Below are positions 62,601-64,000 of a DNA stretch of 64,000 bases, piece by piece. The stretch is from Bugula neritina. Lineage: Eukaryota > Bryozoa > Gymnolaemata > Cheilostomatida > Bugulidae. The stretch lies in contig OZ037768.1 of NCBI GenBank assembly GCA_964035545.1, forward strand, positions 17,789,875 through 17,853,874. Reading direction: 5' to 3'. A model generated the notes under the pieces. That model saw only the letters and a list, made by a program, of their open reading frames with translations, was not told the DNA's origin and ran no database searches. The stretch's first letter is position 1. Each line of letters starts with the position of its first letter. The translations under genes and the position numbers were made by a program.

Positions 62601-62956
62601 ATAGATTCACAATAAGACCAACTATGAATAAATGGCAAAAAAGCTTGACTTTTTATTGGATCAGTATTTTCTGTAATTGTGAGATTAAAAATTATTTTAT
62701 TTTGTAATCTTGTGTAAAAAGTGACAAAGTTTTATTGATGTTTGAGAATCGGACTCAATCATTTGTTGCTGTGTATTGTAGTCTTTGACAAAACTGGCTG
62801 CATTCACTGCGGATTGTGAAGTGTTTGAAATCACTCTGTCCAGAGGCTACAATGAGACAAGTTTTAGAGAGGACCTCAAAATTCTCTACAATAAGCTGGG
62901 AATAGAAAACAAGAAAGTTGTGTTCTTGTTCACTGATCAGCATGTGGCAGAGGAAG
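40920..62956 (+). CDS. DNAH10: Axonemal dynein heavy chain 10 (inner arm I1/f), 5' 3,095 codons
   Basis: Partial at the 3' end. Forty-five phase-consistent exons, 40920-41136 through 62782-62956, give 3,095 codons; a full dynein heavy chain is about 4,500, so AAA5, AAA6, stalk and C-terminal domain lie beyond the window. The ATG follows an acceptor-like AACAG, so a 5' UTR intron is possible. Contents in order: N-terminal tail, linker, then AAA1 (GPAGTGKT, ~residue 2062), AAA2 (GPTGGGKS, ~2343), AAA3 (GETGTSKS, ~2682) and the start of AAA4 (GVGGSGKQ, ~3030). Long stretches such as [40 protein letters not shown] and [19 protein letters not shown] match DNAH10 best in my memory. DNAH10 is the beta heavy chain of two-headed inner arm dynein I1/f, which shapes the ciliary waveform. 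A low-complexity acidic/Lys-rich insert (exons 2-4) precedes the conserved tail. Confidence 0.96.
44224..44284. repeat. Short TATTAC/TATTAG-like tract in DNAH10 intron 6
   Basis: About 60 bp of ATTATT/ATTACT words run directly into the acceptor of exon 7 at 44285. Related to the blocks at 16884 and 28191. Confidence 0.7.
47634..48112 (+). repeat. 31-bp satellite array in DNAH10 intron 12
   Basis: About fifteen copies of a 31-bp unit containing CAGCAACCATACACTATACT and a short CTATACTAC tail, with few substitutions (TATTATAC variants, one CTCTG variant, one 5-bp insertion). It begins 17 bp after the exon-12 donor. Confidence 0.95.
48506..55732 (+). other. DNAH10: DNAH10 exons 13-29 (tail and linker)
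   Basis: Exon coordinates: 48506-48568, 48886-48948, 49253-49461, 49901-50152, 50295-50483, 50681-50841, 51143-51374, 51657-51911, 52212-52370, 52630-52849, 52949-53127, 53300-53668, 54036-54269, 54390-54552, 54681-54874, 55188-55417, 55612-55732. Exons 13 and 14 are each 63 bp, phase 1 to phase 1, and code an unconserved Pro/Val/Glu-rich linker. The later exons hold the linker domain that swings during the power stroke (for example [40 protein letters not shown]). Confidence 0.88.
55897..57932 (+). other. DNAH10: DNAH10 exons 30-34 (linker end, AAA1)
   Basis: Exon coordinates: 55897-56045, 56442-56760, 56887-57039, 57206-57394, 57806-57932. Walker A GPAGTGKT starts at 56659. Walker B appears in [10 protein letters not shown], and sensor I and arginine-finger regions in [20 protein letters not shown] and [11 protein letters not shown]1 is the main ATP-hydrolysing site of dynein and all the motifs are intact. 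Confidence 0.95.
56382..56414. repeat. Half-copy of the 36730 foldback family
   Basis: GGCTTTTCCCAATTTCTCTACTGCTGCACCTACCT-type sequence matches the right arm of 36730-36798 with a few differences. It lies in DNAH10 intron 30, about 27 bp before exon 31. Confidence 0.6.
58176..59548 (+). other. DNAH10: DNAH10 exons 35-38 (AAA2)
   Basis: Exon coordinates: 58176-58387, 58676-58859, 58964-59193, 59291-59548. Walker A GPTGGGKS at 58736; Walker B-like segment [17 protein letters not shown]; then [18 protein letters not shown], the usual end of the AAA2 core. Confidence 0.95.
59673..61580 (+). other. DNAH10: DNAH10 exons 39-42 (AAA3)
   Basis: Exon coordinates: 59673-59871, 60167-60421, 60585-61040, 61330-61580. 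P-loop GETGTSKS at 60373, with the Ser-Lys typical of AAA3 in this family; Walker [21 protein letters not shown]; then [20 protein letters not shown], a diagnostic axonemal dynein block. Confidence 0.95.
61083..61257 (+). mobile_element. tRNA-derived SINE-like insertion in DNAH10 intron 41
   Basis: The head carries a box A-like TCTAGGGGTTAGAGCG and a perfect box B GGTTCAAGCCC spaced like an RNA polymerase III promoter in a tRNA. It is followed by a body with GTTAGGAAGCGCATCCAGTCG, which resembles the conserved central part of several animal tRNA-SINE families, and a T-rich end. The anticodon and T stems do not pair well, so it is not a functional tRNA. Confidence 0.65.
61942..62956 (+). other. 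DNAH10: DNAH10 exons 43-45 (start of AAA4)
   Basis: Exon coordinates: 61942-62106, 62405-62551, 62782-62956. Walker A GVGGSGKQ begins at 62528 and is split by the intron after the final Gln. The last exon ends in [14 protein letters not shown] at a phase-1 donor. The expected following block (a stretch like FLELINNMLTSG in the family) was not found before 64000, so the next exon lies outside. Confidence 0.92.
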
Positions 62957-64000
62957 GTGCGTGTATTATACATGTATTTCTAGTTCTCACTCTTTTGTGC
63001 TGCAAAGCATTTTGTTGTAATAAGATACCAGATTTGTAATCTCTATTAATCTTTAAAAAGAAGACCGGTTGAACTGCATATATGATGTCTACTTTCTTCA
63101 GATTTTGAATTATAGCATTATTTGGTGAAAATAATATGTTATTATACATTTGTAGCAAAAGAATGCATTGCATACAATATTAGAGTACCTATTTATTTAA
63201 AACTGGGTTCAGTTAAATATGGAGAATCACATGCAATGATTGTTTATGAAAACAGCTCTAAATATCTGTTGATGAATTTATCAAAATCTCTGCACATGTT
63301 TTATAAACTGAGGCAAATGAAACATAACTTTTTTCACATCTAGTTCTAAAAAATCCAATCAAGTGCATTCTTTGCTTTATAACCTATGCTTCTACTGTGG
63401 ATGATATGCTCTTTCATGTGGCTAAATTATTTTGAAATATGAAAATATTAGGTTTTTATATTATTAATATCACTTGTATGGGATTATTGGCTAACTATTA
63501 TATCAGTCATGTACTTGCTATTATTGGAAAATTTTCTCTGTTGGTGTAATGCTTTATGATTTGTATGTTAGACATATTCAGTGTGCTTGAAAAGCAGCGT
63601 AAGTTTGATGTAGTCAATTATTTTGCATGTAAATATCAACATGGTCACTATCAACTCGCAACACACAGTATTCTATTATTTTTCCCGCCATTTGGTATAC
63701 CATTCTATCATACAGTAATACGTTACACTATATTATGTATGTATTATGTGTATAATGTGCCAGTGAAAGCTTGTCTTGTCCATTCCCATCCCTCTCTCAT
63801 GTTATATGATTTGCTGATGTATCCCTCCAGACAGTAAGGTTGCACCAATGATTGTTAAAATATTTCAGCATTTAAAAAAGGAATAGTTTTTCAAAAATTA
63901 ACATATTACAACTCTTTTTTCCAACTAAAATTTTGGAATGCAACTTTTGTACGAGTTGAATAGAATATTGTGTAGTATCTATTCTTTCTTCTGTTCCACT
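62957..64000. other. DNAH10 intron 45 (continues past window)
   Basis: AT-rich sequence without a recognisable exon of DNAH10; a short open stretch after TTAG at 63572 does not encode the expected residues. The intron reaches at least the window end, longer than most other introns of this gene. Confidence 0.6.

Noticed and set aside
63573-63599. 27-bp exon candidate for DNAH10 (DIFSVLEKQ) between TTAG and GTAAGT
   Set aside because: The residues do not match the strongly conserved block that follows VAEEG in axonemal dyneins.

Overview
The window is eukaryotic, from an AT-rich animal genome. Genes are split into many short exons by GT-AG introns of roughly 100-1,200 bp, with AATAAA poly(A) signals and short non-autonomous transposons. 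Axonemal dynein, a CCDC13 protein, a sperm-microtubule-type protein, perilipin and an I-set Ig protein indicate a ciliated/flagellated metazoan. An invertebrate is most likely from gene compactness, but I cannot name the phylum. Exon structures below were joined by eye using splice consensus, reading phase and family knowledge; no alignment was run.

Layout, left to right. (1) 17-1226 (+): last four exons of transportin-1/2. (2) 2984-6568 (-): 3' part of an unidentified I-set Ig protein, with one probable GC-AG intron. (3) 8514-9911 (+): SEM1/DSS1. (4) 10112-14128 (-): complete ten-exon CCT5, tail-to-tail with SEM1. (5) 14430-15738 (+): a small SPMIP11/TEX49-like gene, divergent from CCT5 across 301 bp. 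(6) 17376-25181 (+): complete 14-exon CCDC13 with a 36-bp in-frame tandem repeat. (7) 29242-32196 (+): perilipin-like gene with a 37-bp tandem repeat in its 3' UTR. (8) 36654-39308 (+): alpha-tubulin, with an intron immediately after the start codon. (9) 40920 to beyond 62956 (+): axonemal dynein heavy chain DNAH10, 45 exons in the window, from the start codon through AAA1-AAA3 and the first part of AAA4; the rest lies outside.

The gene-poor intervals hold two inverted-repeat (MITE-like) elements (25697-26015; 34721-35169, the latter with a perfect TA target duplication), a hAT-like terminus, foldback sequences, TATTAC/TATTAG satellite in opposite orientations and, in DNAH10 introns, a 31-bp satellite and a tRNA-derived SINE-like insertion.

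Functionally, four neighbouring genes (SPMIP11-like, CCDC13, alpha-tubulin, DNAH10) belong to cilia/flagella, while CCT5 belongs to the chaperonin that folds tubulin. Whether this is meaningful clustering or chance is open. I found no convincing previously undescribed multi-gene system. The most interesting points are the phase-neutral small exons of DNAH10, an orphan exon-like ORF behind transportin, the sequence-diverse mobile elements and the tandem repeats.
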